From Tanypteryx hageni (taxonomy: Eukaryota > Arthropoda > Insecta > Odonata > Petaluridae), in the NCBI GenBank assembly GCA_028673005.1, contig CM054117.1, positions 37,592,564-37,656,563 on the forward strand: DNA of 64,000 nucleotides, read 5' to 3'. The notes under the pieces were generated by a model, which saw nothing but the letters and a program-made list of their open reading frames with translations, had not been told where the DNA came from and did not search any database. A program made the position numbers and the translations under genes. This document shows, piece after piece, positions 47,531-60,960 of the stretch; the stretch's first letter is position 1, and every line of letters starts with the position of its first letter.

Positions 47531-49079
47531 AATATAATATATTATTAAATCTCGTGGGAAATCTCACTAACTGATTCAATGAATGTTTGCCGAAAGTTTC
47601 AAGTAAAGCCTCGCAAGATTCACACTATAGTGCGAAAATCATATCCTTATAAGCTCGACGTTATTTTTAAGATGCCAGATGTCCCCTTTACATTTACTTT
47701 TCACTCCATTGGAGGAAATTGTTCAAGTCTCTTCCGGAATTAAGAAATCACAAATGACGGAAAAACTGGATTAAAAAGAAACAAACTATGATCAGACACA
47801 AAGGAGCGTCAAGGGTGCTGGGCCATCATCCTCACCCGGTGCGTTGTACCATTAATCAGAAGGAGAAAACGAAAACCAACTGTAAAAAAATAACGTCGGG
47901 ATAGAAATTAGGACATTGAGGGGGGAACATACTAGTCGCTAGGTAGAATGCCAAGAGGCAAGCACTTGTAAAATGATTTATTATCGTTCTGGGACGCAAA
48001 GAATTAAATAAATTTCGAGGACAAGGTTATAATGGGTTCAGAAAATTGTTCAATAACACCTTACGAAACTAGGTCGTTTTCTCGTCGTATTCTAAAATTA
48101 CGTCAAAATGTTTAAACGAAACAACTCCAGGAAGGTTATTTATATTTTTCCCTCTGCCTTAACAAGCATATTTTAATTTGATGAAAGAATGTATGTAAAT
48201 ATTCGAGACTACGTAAAGCCAAAAGACAAAATGAATAAATATGAACGCTGTGGCTGCATGAAATTGTTACGGTAACGAAACACGGAATTAATTCATATTT
48301 GCATGAAAATTACAGGGATAATCCAAAAACACATTTATTGCCAAGTATCATGGATACGAACCGCAAAAAGTTATCACCAATACTAACTTTAACTCTTGTG
48401 AGTTATAATATTATAGTAATAAAAAAGTATTTGTTGCTATTCCAATGCATTTTTGATGAATTGCAGGAAAATTCAATGGAAGTTTTAAATACCTTTGAAC
48501 GCACTAAAACGTTACTGTGAATTCAAACAAATAACTTATAATTAAATAAACATAGTCCTTCAAAAGCTGTTGACATTTCGAAGCCGCCGCCCACAATGAC
48601 CAATTCCAAACGTATTACTTCGTGACGGGAACACCTTTCCGTGCATTGGCCACAAATATTCGAACAAGTTTCACGACGGAAGTAGGCAGGGAGACGGAGA
48701 AAGACATGCAAGAGAATAACCAACATTCACCTGAAAACAAACGCCGAAGAACGTGCAGTCCGGAAGGAAAGTGAAGTAGTCCGAGGGTGTTCAAGGAGTT
48801 GTGGATGGAAGAAATTGTAGAATAAAAGTAAAGAAAAACCGAGCCGATTCAACGCACTGCTGACGCGCACCTGTTGACAAAAGAAAGAAGAAAGCGAAAG
48901 GAAAGGGGGCATGATAATGGGCCCTTTATAGCCTCTAACAGGGTAGCGTGAGAAGTCTACGGCGGGCGCTACTCTGCTAGCTACGATAATCGTTTTCGAA
49001 CTGGGGTGTTCAAGGTTGGAGTGAACGGGAGAGATGCTTATAAAACTTAGATAGTGATTAGAAAGCGAAGAGAAGTATC
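47531..49079. other. Unassigned sequence
   Basis: AT-rich with no recognised gene. Frames of 61 to 73 codons at 48299-48912 have no family features. Confidence 0.4.
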
Positions 49080-49830
49080 GAAAACATGGGAAAATTTTTC
49101 AATTGAAAGGATGGGATGGAGATGAGAGGATAAGATGGGCGGAGATAAAAAGGCGCAAGAAATGCCGACAAATGATATGCACGAGATGTGAAAATTTTAA
49201 GCTGGAGAGAAAGAGGAAACATAGAAAGACGGACGATGTGAAGAGGATGTGAGACAGAAAGACGGACGATTTGAAGAGGATGTGAGGGAAGGGGAGAGGG
49301 GAGTGGATGAGAGAAGAGTAGGGGGATGAGGGGAATGGGAAGAGGTAAAGAGGAAGGGGTAGAGGGAAAGAGGAAGGGATAGAGGGAAAGAGGAAGGGGT
49401 AGAGGGAAAGAGGATGGGGTAGAGGGAAAGAGGAAGGGGTAGAGGGAAAGAGGAAGGGGTAGAGGGAAAGAGGAAGGGGTAGAGGGAAAGAGGATGGGGT
49501 AGAGGGAAAGAGGATGGGGTAGAGGGAAAGAGGAAGGGGTAGAGGGAAAGAGGAGAGGGTAAGAGGGGGATGGAGGAGACGGCGCTCGAGGAGTCGTGAC
49601 TGACCCGCTGACACACATACTGACCCTGGTGAGGTCATCACCCGTTGTAAACCACGTAGACTGGGAGAAGAGAAGCGTGGAGGATGTGGGTGTGAGGTGG
49701 GTGCGGTGAACCAACCTGTCTGGATAGGAGGGAGATGGGGACAAGAGCGGAGGATGAGGAGAAGGATATGGAGATGGAAGTGGAAGAGAAAAATAGATGG
49801 AGATGAGAGCGGAGCGAGTCAAGGATAAGT
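49080..49830 (+). repeat. Polypurine tract with minisatellites
   Basis: The plus strand is almost only A and G with some T. At 49223-49286 a 31-bp unit (AGAAAGACGGACGAT then GAAGAGGATGTGAG) occurs twice at a 33-bp period. The core is the 20-bp array listed next. Because stop codons need purines on the coding strand, the pyrimidine minus strand stays open in all three frames here (up to 254 codons); those frames are compositional. Confidence 0.85.
49341..49560 (+). repeat. 20-bp minisatellite, 11 units, pure purine plus T
   Basis: Eleven head-to-tail units of AGAGGGAAAGAGGAAGGGGT without length change. Variants are GGTAAAG in unit 1, GGGAT in unit 2 and GATGGGGT in three units; the last unit is GAGAGGGT. 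The variants recur in non-adjacent units, as expected of unequal exchange or conversion. The sequence could form triplex (H-DNA) structures. Confidence 0.95.
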
Positions 49831-52800
49831 TATGTAGGAAACGCTCGGAGCTAAGTAGGCAAAATGGTGGTCAAGAGGAGATCTAACCGAAAAAGAGTGG
49901 GGGTGCCGAAACCCATACAGGATCGAGGGTTATGATGAGAAACGTGGAATAAGGAGGTAAGACTGGGAAGAACAGGTGAGAAGCGAGAGAAAGGGATGTG
50001 GAAGTTTACACAAGTGCACGAGAAGGGACAGGTGATAAAAAGGAGTTTTGAGGGTGTAAACAGGTGACCTAACAGCTAAAACATATAAAGGGAGGCCATA
50101 AATGAAGGGACGCCCTAAAACGCCGAAATAAAAATTCTGGAGGGCAAGCTCGGTAATCGCTCACGTAATACCAACGATGATGCATTTAAAGTTTCAAACC
50201 GCTGTTAGAACGCTTCCACCTATTTATTTGATTGAATTTTTATTCATCCTCTCATTGTTTGATCGGTTTCCTTTGCCTGTTTGCAACTCAATTTAGCCTA
50301 ACAACAAAACATGCATAAATATTGAGACTCTGAGATAAGTAAGGATAAAAATTAGTTAGTAACAAATAGTGAAAAACTATTGGTTATTTTAACAATTTTG
50401 TGCCGTTTAAACAAAACAAACAGTACTCATAAAAAAGCGAACTTAAGTTCGTTACCAACCAATAAATTCCACCATTTGAAGAAGACCTTAAGGTTAAATA
50501 CGTCGTAAATAAGCGAAGCTTTAAAGTCGCGTCCGCAAAGTAAATATCAAACGACGATACGAGTAGGCCAAAATCAGGTGCGGCCCGAGAAATTTTGGCG
50601 TCCCGGGCGAGATAACACTCCAGCCCCCTCCATTAATGTTTGTTAATATATTTACAAAGTACGCTAATTTATTAACGTCGCTGTAAAAATTATCAATAAT
50701 GAAAAATTAAAAGGAATGCCATCAAGATTATAGCTTGTTCCTCGATATACATATTGTATCCAATACTTATTCACTTGCAAGTAATGCATAGATAAACGAT
50801 TGGGATATCGCCCCCAAAACGGCTCGCCCGTAGCTTAGGCCGGCCATGGCCAAAACTGTTCGAAACAACTTAAAGGTAACCGATCCGTGTCTTCATAAAA
50901 CGCCCGAAAGATTTAGCGCGACAACAACCCACTCGACGAGGTAATATTCCAAATTAACCGTCCGCAAACTGCATAAAAATGTCGAATTTTTCACGAGCAT
51001 GATTGAATGACATTGACCGCAGCATCCACTTGAGCCGTACTAGTTTGGAGAAAAGCACACAAATGAAATTCCCTAGGAATCGAAACCGCGATTTATATTA
51101 GCTGTGACCGAGGAAATAAATTCGTTCTAACGCGTGCGTGCGTGCGCACTCGCGAAAATACGGCCAACCAAATAAATGAGACCAATGACATTCGAAAAAG
51201 CAGCGAGGGGAGGCACCAGCCGGAGGCTGTCTTATTGTTCCCACCCTCCGACGCCCCCTTTTCCCCCATTCCTACCCAGCACTCACCTGAAGGATTAGAG
51301 ATTTGAGCACACCATTTCGAAAGCTTCCGGTTAGAAAGGTGGAGAGGAATTCGGGAATTTTAAAAATCCTAATGAAAATGGGATAAAATAAGCGTGATAA
51401 TCAAGAGAAAATGAAAGGTGAGACTCGAAGTGTATTTAGCGTACTTTGGAAAGTTGAAGAGATCTAAAGAGAACGAGAGGAAGAGATAGAGGAGAGGAAG
51501 GAAAGGAAAACTTGTGATGAACAGTGGACTAAGCTGTTCCTTCTTTTAAAAAACTTCTCGACTAAGTATTAAAATACACACGCATGGGTGAAAAGTATTA
51601 ATGCGGTAGTTTTTAACAAGAACCTTTGATTCGATCCGACATTTAAAATATACTCGTTACGCGAGGAAATTTGAAAGCAACATGAACTAAAATTAATTTT
51701 AATCCCCCAAATGAATAACAAAGCGATTTTGCATTCCTCCCCCTGACTAACGTAATTACGGCCAAAATAAGTTGCAGACAAATGACTGAGATAACGAGAA
51801 GGATAACAATGATTGGGAGAACACAAAGGACCGGGGTAAACAATGCGAGCGAGAGACGAGCACAAAACAGACAAGACAAAACAACAGGGAGAGATAGGAG
51901 GTGAACGAGGAGGAGCTTAGAACAATAAGGAGAGACGAAGGAGTGAAAGACTGAAAGGCGAGGAGGAAAGGGGCGAGGATCTGGAAAGACGAATGAAAAA
52001 GGAGAATATTAAAAAGGGACGACGAGAAACTTTCACCGCTTCAAGGTAGTGTTCCTGTCAAACATTTTTGTAAAAATAAGAGGGGCGGAGGAGAGAAAAA
52101 GGGGAGAAGGCTGAGAAAGAAGAGAAGGGCTGAGGAATGGGGGAGAGAGGAGTGAAAATAAAAAAGGAACCTGTACCCACACGACCTTGACATTCCAAAG
52201 GCTCGAGGGAGAATGACGAGAATGGAAGTGGGGGGAGGTGTTCGGGATGCTGGAAGGAGCGAGACAGTGGGTGGTAAAAGAAACGAGGGAGGAGTTGGAA
52301 GAAACGACACGGAGATCGATGAAAAGAGATTACGTAGAATTACATAGTTGTAATTGCAAGGCAACAAGGATCGAAAGATGGAAGTAAAGTTGTGACAAGT
52401 GAAGATAGCATGATTGTGAGGGTTGAGTATTATTGTACTTACTAGACGCAATTGACGATACAAAAAGTGCACTCCGCAGGACTGAATACGAAAACAACGA
52501 TCAAATTAGTATAAAAATATTGATACGACGTTGGTGAAGAGTGCATGGTAGGGGAAACATATACACTCAGCGGAAAGGAATAATAATACCAATAGCGTAC
52601 TCAAACGTGGTCTACGGAAAAGGACATAGTGAAGAAAAGCCGAAAGTTCAAGATGGTAAAGATATGGAATTTGTACGGAAAATAGGATTTAGGAAGGGGG
52701 CGAGCTAAACAAAATGGCAACATGGTAAGACGATGAAAGTAAATGTTGGCGATGAAATAGGCAAAGAAAGACGAAGCGGGAAAATAAAGCCGAGAACGGA

Positions 52801-54029
52801 ATTAAGTGCACACGTTTTCTCCCTAGGGCAATGCCAGCAAAGACCTTAAAAATTAAAGCACTTTTATTTAGAATGGTACAATGACTGAGCGGTAGAATAA
52901 AGTAGGCTATGGTTCATTACAGAATTCCAATCAGTTTACGTAGGGAAGTAAGCAAGGCACTAGCATTAGAAACCGCCCTTCACCAGCAATGGTGCCAATC
53001 TGACATAAAAAAGCGTCGGTTATGGGACAACTACCGCATCAGGACTATCAAAACTTGTGTTCATGTATAAAATGGTTTTACAATAATCGCTCTCGATAAA
53101 ACATTTTAAAAGCAAATTTAAATTGAAAGTTATTTTTTAATGTTAACTCTAAATTTCTATCGTGCAGGGGGGTCTTCGCTTACGAACATCTTTAAATACT
53201 GTATCGCTGTCTTATAAGCAAGTTTGTATATCTGATCCGAGTAGAGCAATTTGAAGGTAAACTTGCTCTACCTACAGAATCCAAAACTCTCTCGACCAGG
53301 TCAATAACCTAACCCATAAAAATGCCATTTAACCTGTGGAGAGCTCTCATATGTGCTATTACTATGTACGTATTCATCATCTAATGTATGACAATTAGCG
53401 CGTCAACTACAAAAACAACATGAATTAACCATTGGGAAAACCAGACAGCGCCACGACTTTTTTCAATTTCTCTGAAAATGGAAATGAGGCGAAATGTCAA
53501 CAAAGATAAATCGCAAAATAAACCACGGAGAATTTTTTAACGTCGGAACTATTCCAGGAGCAACTATTCTCGAATGAAAAAAAAACAAAACATCGCGATG
53601 AAGAGAAAAGTATGTGAAAATTATCAATTTGCAAAAAACGAAAGGTAGGTTGGCACGCATACGCTCGAGACAAAACGTGTCCCGCCCCGCCACGCTCGGG
53701 CAAAAAGTTGGGATGGAGTGAATATTTAATTACAGGGAATGACGATGGAGAGATGAAGCATTGTCTCACGGCCGACCCAGGCGTAATGAGAACTGTGTTG
53801 ATTAGAAACGACGTACGTTTTAATTACACACGGTTCCAGAGATTTCAAAACTTATTCAAATTATTTTCCAACCGAAACGACGAAAAAAGCTATGATAACG
53901 AGTGTGGTTGGATGAAAGGCGGAAAACCGAGTGAGTTACAAACCTATGAATACGTCATATCGACGCTGTTCTCTGTCTCTGTGCCAGTTGGCAACGACGG
54001 TATACTCCTCACTACCTATTGGATAGTGT
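49831..54029. other. Unassigned sequence with a second polypurine tract
   Basis: The plus strand is purine-rich at about 51470-51500 and 51880-52310. At 50560-50855 words such as GGTGCGGCCCGAG and its loose inverse near 50835 hint at a decayed MITE, too weak to call. A 111-codon frame at 53708-54043 and minus-strand frames over the purine tract (for example 52041-52472) do not resemble families I know. Confidence 0.45.
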
Positions 54030-54132
54030 ATAATATCTTTTGAGATACTAACCATCGCAGTTATAATATATTTTGAGGTACTAACCGTCGCACAGTTATA
54101 ATATCTTCCGAGATACTAACCGTCGCAGAGTT
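54030..54132 (+). repeat. 35-bp tandem repeat, three units
   Basis: Units at 54030-54062 (33 bp), 54063-54097 and 54098-54132 follow the pattern ATAATAT, TTTTGAGATACTAACC, GTCGCAGAGTT with a few substitutions. The first unit lacks two bases near its end. It overlaps the end of a 111-codon frame, which is thus unlikely to be conserved coding. Confidence 0.85.
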
Positions 54133-54917
54133 ATTCTGTAATACGGAAAAACTCACCACAATTTCTTGGGATAAATGCCGGCACAAAATAGCGAAAAAAA
54201 GAAGCATAATAGGAGATTGTGAAAGATAAGAATTAAATTTGAAATTTCTAAAAATTCAATCAAATTTTATCCAGATTAGTTATTTATTATTTATTATTCG
54301 TGATAGCAAGGTACTATCCATGCATAATTAGAGGAGGTTTAAGTTTCATTGTGGATAAACGAAAGCGTTTATCTCAAAACTTACCACTTTAGGGTTGCTA
54401 TGAAAAACAGCAGACGTACTACTGAAAATCGAGAAAAACGCTACACCCGATTTTGCAAACCTGAATTTAATTCAAACATGTATATCCATTTTTATTCGCA
54501 AAGACAGAAGAATAACCGAATAATCCTCTTTGAAACACAAAAAACGCGCTTAAATGTCTCATATAATTACATAGCCGAATGTAACGAACAGGGCAATGTT
54601 GCAACAAAGAAAATTCTCGGATCGTTGCTTTGTTAAAAGAAAAGGCCTAAAAGATAACCATCTCTCCGCCAGCTTCAAAACAACCAATGCTTATCCGATC
54701 AATTTCCAGGAACCTGGAAAACCAAAATTTCGAGGTGGAGATTTCGATCAATCTCACGCCGCGGCAAATTACCTCACATCGGTCGCACACGCAGGTTTCC
54801 TGGAAATGATTTTACGTTTCCGCGATGAAAATCCACTGGTACACGCGCCGCTCCGACGATAAGAATTTCACTCAGACAAACAAATCACTCATTCAGCCAC
54901 GAAATGACTTGGGGTAT
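54133..54917. other. Unassigned sequence
   Basis: Two plus-strand frames (54349-54636, 95 codons; 54596-54862, 88 codons) are not recognised. No repeat was found. Confidence 0.4.
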
Positions 54918-55604
54918 GGATGGCAGATTCAGATTCATGAATTAATCGGATTGGTGTGTTCCGATTAATCGGAAAAGATGAACCGATTCACCTGTAACAA
55001 TTAATCGTATGAATAGATGTATAGGTTTTTCAAATTATAATTTAAAAAATTTTATAAGATACTAAAGAAACAAAAAGCTGGCGGTATCATAATGCAAATA
55101 CATACAGTTCGTCGAAACGCCGATTAACAACTCTTATTTGTCCGAAGATAAATGGCAATTAAAATTATGTCGCTTCTATCAGGTATTATAACATACATTT
55201 AGTTTTAATCAACTTTCATTGCCAATGTATTTTGTCTAATGGCGTTTGTTAAATCCTGTGATTAGTTCTTACAATGAGAATGGAAGACAACATAAGATAA
55301 ATACTCAAGTTTTATTTCAATTTACGTTACATGTCACCTTAATAAAAATTCGCAGCATTTTTTTAAAGGTTATACAAAATATCGAATGGATTTATAGTAC
55401 TGAACGCTCCTTAAATTAACTTTATGTTACACACCATCTTAATATAAAATTTACTATTTTAAGTGCGATTTGACGTTGGAAAACAATTAAAAGAATCGAA
55501 TTAATCGGATGAATCGATTTAAACGATTCGGTTGTTAATCGGAATCGAGACATCTCATTCGAACCGACTCACTGCAATCGATTCAATGACCAAATTCGGC
55601 CATC
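54918..55604. mobile_element. Possible decayed MITE rich in ATTAATCGG
   Basis: Both ends carry GATGGC-type termini (GGATGGCAGATTCAGATTCA left; AGATGGCCGAATTTGGTCAT read inward from the right) that align loosely, and both subterminal parts are packed with ATTAATCGG or ATCGATT words (54938, 54961, 54996 left; 55497, 55513, 55539 right), with AT-rich unrelated sequence between. No flanking duplication was found and superfamily is uncertain. Confidence 0.4.
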
Positions 55605-57699
55605 TTTAATTCAGGGTCATTTCGGTAGCCTCTCGGCGTCTTATCGCCCGTCGCCGCCCAGAATTTAAACCTCGCGATACAAGTCTAACAGAGCCACGGA
55701 CTGGCACCGTCGTGCAACCACAGTGAGATCCTTCCGGATAAATATCATTCAATTCGGTAGGAAAACAAAGCTACCCGAGAGACGTTACGAAATAAAAGAA
55801 CTTAAACCGATGAATGAATTTCAGCGGCGGTGCTATTGTGAGGGACGGTGACGGCGCAATTGTAGTTCCGGCTTCCCACGCAGCGTGCCCGGATTCGTAC
55901 TACGGTGACGACAGATTAATATCTAACTAGGTCAACCCCTCCTTTCCCCTCCCCATCCTTTGAGACGCTAAACCGCGTGGACTTCGTGCATTTGTAGCGA
56001 GTGGGGCTAATGATGCCATCAGTGTCCACTCCTCTCTCTACGCGAGTTTTACCCAGTTTTCAAGCCATGTTAACTATTCAGTTACGAAAGCTTTGAGTCC
56101 CTTGTGATTTGGAGATCAAATGAAAAAGTGGCTTCATATTGCCGGTGAAGATTCGAATCTGTCCATTGAGCGCTACATTTAGCCATTCTGTGGTGAGTGT
56201 AACAATGGCGGTGAGTAGACCACTATGTGACCGTGTCTCGTAAAAATAGGAAATTTTGTATAAATTTTTATATAAATAAAATATTTAAGGTATGTGAACT
56301 TAAAAGAAACGATCGATTGCAAAAATAGTGTGAAAAATAGGAAATATAAAAACGTGGGAAAATTAAAATTCTCGTTTTTAATTACGTTAAATGGCTGGGA
56401 TCGCATTTTAGAACACGTAGTTTCAATATTATCCTAAATTTGTTAGTTTTGCTTAGTTTAACCTTATAATTTTTGCTCGCTTTAACCACCGTTAATTGAT
56501 ATAAATCCTGCCTCACAAACTCTGATTTATGTAAAAATAGATTAAAAACGACAGAATTATCTTATGAAGGCAATGAAAATGTGACTTTTCTACAGTGTTC
56601 AATATACAATGTCTGATGACTGTATATGAATCATATCCCTTCTGTAAAGTAGTTAATTGGACCTGTACGCTTGCGATAAAAACGTAGAAAAGTATCCGGT
56701 AAATTTAAAACATTAAAAGCTAGATGAAAATTCAAACTAATTCAGCACATCCTTAATCTGCATTCCACGAACCATAAATTTCTTCGGGCTATCTATCTAT
56801 TATCAAGCGGTCACGATGGATCTTTTAAAAAATTCAACATTTTCCTTCTACTTTACGGCTAGATTAGCCACGCCGATACTCGACACGCAGGCCATTATCG
56901 GGATGAAAAAAGAGCTCGAGTGACAGGCAACCCTTATAGAATCACAATATCATACGAATATCACTTCAAAATGGAAGACGATCGTAACAGATGCCCAGCA
57001 AAAAAAGCTCCCTCTTTACACTTCATAAATATTCAAACGGTATTTCTCACCGAGACAACTCGCTTAAGGATGGCGAAAAATTGAGGAAAAAATACCGCGG
57101 AGACGTCCGCATGAGAACGAAGCGAAGGGAACAAAGGAGGCACTTTCTCATTGCCTCCTACAAGAGCGATAAATTACTTCATAGGATTGTGGGAAACGCT
57201 GAGCAAGGAAAAGCGCAAAGAAGAGGAAAGGACGGGATCGTTCGACTAAAAAGTGAAGGGAAGATGGGAGCGCGAGATGCAAGGAAGAGAAGTCGGACGA
57301 ACATGGTCGTATCTCGGCGACCCAAATCCCTTTGGGGTTGACGGCAATGAGCATCCGATATTGAGCGGTTGAATGGAGTTGAATGCACGTCGTGCCGTAT
57401 GTAAGCCCGTTCAGAAGGCCGGGAATCGCATACCGACGCTTTCTCCAGCCACTGCCAACCCACACCACTTTTGACCCCTAAAAAATATCGGCGAAGAAGG
57501 CGATAAATTGGTCAAACAGCAAGGCCAAAACCCTTTTGTGTGTTTCCACGGATGGTTAAGAATTAAACACCATAAACGAATTAGACATTCACTATTTTTA
57601 TTGGAAATTTTCTAAATTAGTGCTGAAATAAGAAAAACGCCAGGATGAAAGCAATTCTATTCCTAACACCCAAAAACCAAGCATCAGCAGTAAATTATT
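55605..57699. other. Unassigned sequence
   Basis: No gene was recognised. A B-box-like word GATTCGAATCTGTCC at about 56150 lacks an A-box. The frame at 56991-57341 (116 codons) is basic, overlaps minus-strand frames of similar length and lies in purine-rich sequence. Confidence 0.45.
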
Positions 57700-57912
57700 T
57701 CATGCCTGTATCTCGGAAGGCGGGATAGCGAGAATAAAATTCGCGAGATCGATTGTAGAACGGAGCGATATAGAGGATCGTTTTTCCCAAGGACGATAAG
57801 AGAACATAATAGGAAAATATAACGTAGGAAAACTAGGGACCTTTGGTGCACTGCACCCCCTGCCATCCACCAAAAAGGTGACTTGCAGGGTATCATGTAG
57901 ATGTATCTAATA
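57700..57912 (+). mobile_element. 3' fragment of the CR1/L2-like family
   Basis: The plus strand encodes YLGRRDSENKIREIDCRTER, then FFPRTIREHNRK and a stop, matching the C-terminus encoded at 45416 and up on the minus strand. The following 3' UTR (GCACTGCACCCCCTGCCAT then GGTGACTTGCAGGG then CATGTAGATGTA) also matches. It is about 210 bp long and 5'-truncated, in the opposite orientation to the larger copy. Confidence 0.85.
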
Positions 57913-60900
57913 AAATATTTAACGATACGCATTGCCGACAACCTACAAGGCAGATGAATTGCAGAATTTCGTATTATATATAATTCTGCATTTTTATTCT
58001 TTCCGAAGACATTGTTTCACCCGATAAATCACCAATACAGCAGCATTTCAGTTTAATCCATTAATTTAAAAAATTTCCATAAAATTTTCACAATATCTAC
58101 GCAGTTTTTCAGTGATGTAACAACAATAAAATTTATAATGCATGATACAATCAACAAAAACCTCTCTTCGCAAAAACTTTTAATTAGAGCGAGTTGAGAT
58201 TCACTTTCTCCATGCAATCCGTTATGCATACGCAAGAAATAAAAACACATGGCGTTTTATTTCCCTCGAGACATTTCACACAGTACGATGGGGCAAATAA
58301 AAAACGAATACAATTGAATTTTCTTCAAGGGGAAAACTCCATCAAATGTAAATTTCAGGAAGCTTTCTCCTCCGTTTCGGACATTATAGAACGAAACTTC
58401 TGATAAATCGGGGGTATTAAATTAAGACAAGACATATGAAAATCACGAAAGTATCTTCAAATTAAATGTCTGACGATCTCTCTAGTTCTGAATCGTATTG
58501 CTTTTGAGCAAATAGCACGCGAAATTATGAACCGTAATTTAAGAAATTGGAGTTAAAATTACATATGATATATGAACATGGAATGTCATAAGCCATAGCT
58601 CAAAATTTATGCCTTTTCAACCATCTCTTTATTTTATAAATATACACTATTTTCTTTAACTCACAATAACTTCTTCCGAATCTCATTTGAATGAAACAAG
58701 GGTTGGATCCAAATAATTTCGATTCAGTTACGGTCTCTTTCCCCCAAATAAATTTCCTGAAAGAGTTATGGGTGAAGCAAATTGATATTGGTATGGCTAA
58801 TCTTTTCTTTGTTTTCCCATTGTATGTTCCAACGATATCAAACTCTTAGGGAAATTTCACTTTCAAGCCACGCTGAAATATCATTCCGACTCCCGCAACA
58901 GCGCACCGTAACATGATGTTCTGGGAAAATAGAGCTATTAAGCAACTAACTGTGACGTTCAGCTACAAAAAACAGTGTCTCATCTCACGCCATAGAAAAA
59001 ACTTGATGAACAGAAGAAGAGTTGCAAAGGATCTCTTGGACTATCCCACGAAACGTGCAACCATCGGTCCAAACAAGAATAGGAAGGGCGGGAAAAAGGA
59101 AATGGCGAGGGCGTAGAATGGGAGAGCGAGCGAAAGACGAAGCCAGACACATGGAGAGGAAGAGACGGAAGAAGACCGCCGGCGTTAGAGACGGTTCGGG
59201 GTCGGCGATCTCTCGATTTCAAATGCAGCCTTCTACGCCATCGTCGAGCATGGCAACGAATGGGAAGGTGGAGGAAGGAAAGGCCGCGGGGGTCGGGGGA
59301 AGATGAGAAGACGAGGGGAGAAGGGGTGAAGGAGACCTTCCACTGGTCACAAGAAATGCTACTGTCATTGGTTCGAATTTTAAAGTTTTCCCGGCATTCC
59401 CGGACCCGATGGGAATAGGAATGATCCCGCTCTCTCCTTCCTCCAGTTCGGAATGCCTCTAGCCAGAGAGACAGATAAAGATTAATCCGCGAGACCCCGT
59501 GCGCAATTCAATCAAGTTCGAAAAAAACGAACCACACGAATATCAATTCCATTTTCCGAGTCCCGTAAACGGAGAAAGGAATTCTTTATGAGATGCTTCG
59601 GAGATTCACTGAAATAAACATTAATGGGTAAAAATATTTTAACCTCGGTAGGTTAACTATGGCTCTATAAATATCAACAAAGACTTGATCGCAAGAAAAG
59701 CTGCCTCACAGATATAATTAAAATGTCAAATTGTTCCACAATATAACTTTCACGCGACGAATTTTTAAATAGAAAGAACTCTTATCATGAAAAGAAATAC
59801 GTAAAATAAAAATGGAATATTTTTCATTAAAAACAGATGACCGGTTACGTGAAAAACCAATAGGAAAAATTACTATGAGGATGAAGAAAATCGATAATAT
59901 ATTGAATCTTTCTGCTAGGTCTTTTAACATGGACGACACAAAAAATACAGCTTTGCTCGGCCGCAACGCATTCAACCCTCCAAAAGCTACATTCACACCC
60001 CGTGTTGTAGGAAATTAAGACCGTTTTGCAGAAAAACCACAGATGGTGGGAGGATGGGAGAAAGGGGGGGGGAGAGAGAGAGACCATCCCTCGTGAACCA
60101 ACAACAAACCGACTTAATTGGCGGGAAGTTACAAAAAAAACAAAGGCAAGTCTCGTGGAACCGGGATGTTTCTGGGACTGCGCCGAGAGAAAGGGAAAAT
60201 GGCAGAGGGAGAAAACGGAAGGAGTGGAAAATGGACGGAGGAAAGAGGGAGAGAAAAGGGAAAAGCAGAGGCGGGATGGACGATCGTGTTCGGCATCGGA
60301 CTGGAATGCAAGTCTCGGATTGAAGATGAAGTGCGAAAACGGAAAAGTAGGCGATGGTGTGAGTCGAGACGGATAAGGGGAAAGAAGAGATGGGGAAAAG
60401 AAGTCTGAATGAGATGGTGGTTCGAGGAAAAAGGGACTGAGGAATGGCGTTTCCAGTGGGACCGGTCGCACGCTTTCTCCAAACGACGGAGCCGCACGTC
60501 GGCGAAGGGGATGAGGTGGAGGGAAAGAATGGATCGGAATAACTTCACTCGGAGACATTTTCCAAGAATCGCAAATGGCTACGAGAAGCGAGTCTCGAGC
60601 GCTCTCGACAGAAGCCAAATAAATGTATGTTATGCATGTGAGAATAATTATCGAGGACAATAGTAATCCGAGGGATATGGCAAACTGAGTAAAATTAATT
60701 TCTTTTGTTTTAGGCACCTTCTCGTACGATTAAAAACTAAACAGCAAGTATTTATTAAGTATAATATGACCAATTTAAGATGAAACTGAAATAAAACGTG
60801 AACTTGCTCTGAAGGATTCACAAAGCAGACTTACTTTCATTTATTGTTACGGTAAATTTATTCCATTCGTTTTTTTCGAAGATTTAACGGTACGCCGAGG

Positions 60901-60960
60901 AAAAATTAGATAATATCTATTCGAATGGGTAGAATCCTATAATTCCAATTCTTAATAGCC
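57913..60960. other. Unassigned sequence with a polypurine tract
   Basis: The plus strand is purine-rich at about 59090-59310 and 60040-60420. The longest frame in the window, 59845-60717 minus (290 codons), spans the second tract; its proline/serine/phenylalanine-rich middle is what a polypyrimidine strand must encode, and a hydrophobic stretch near its start is not enough to call a gene. Three plus-strand frames overlap it. Confidence 0.45.

Noticed and set aside
49058..49822. 254-codon minus-strand ORF with repeated SLYPFLFPSTPSS
   Set aside because: The repeat is a 20-bp DNA minisatellite read in three frames in turn; all three frames are open for compositional reasons.
50560..50855. Possible MITE with GCGGCCCG words at both edges
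   Set aside because: The inverted similarity is short and interrupted, and no target duplication was found.
59845..60717. 290-codon minus-strand ORF, the longest in the window
   Set aside because: It spans a polypurine tract, so the coding strand cannot contain stops there; the middle is low-complexity S/P/F/L and three plus-strand frames overlap it. No family motif.
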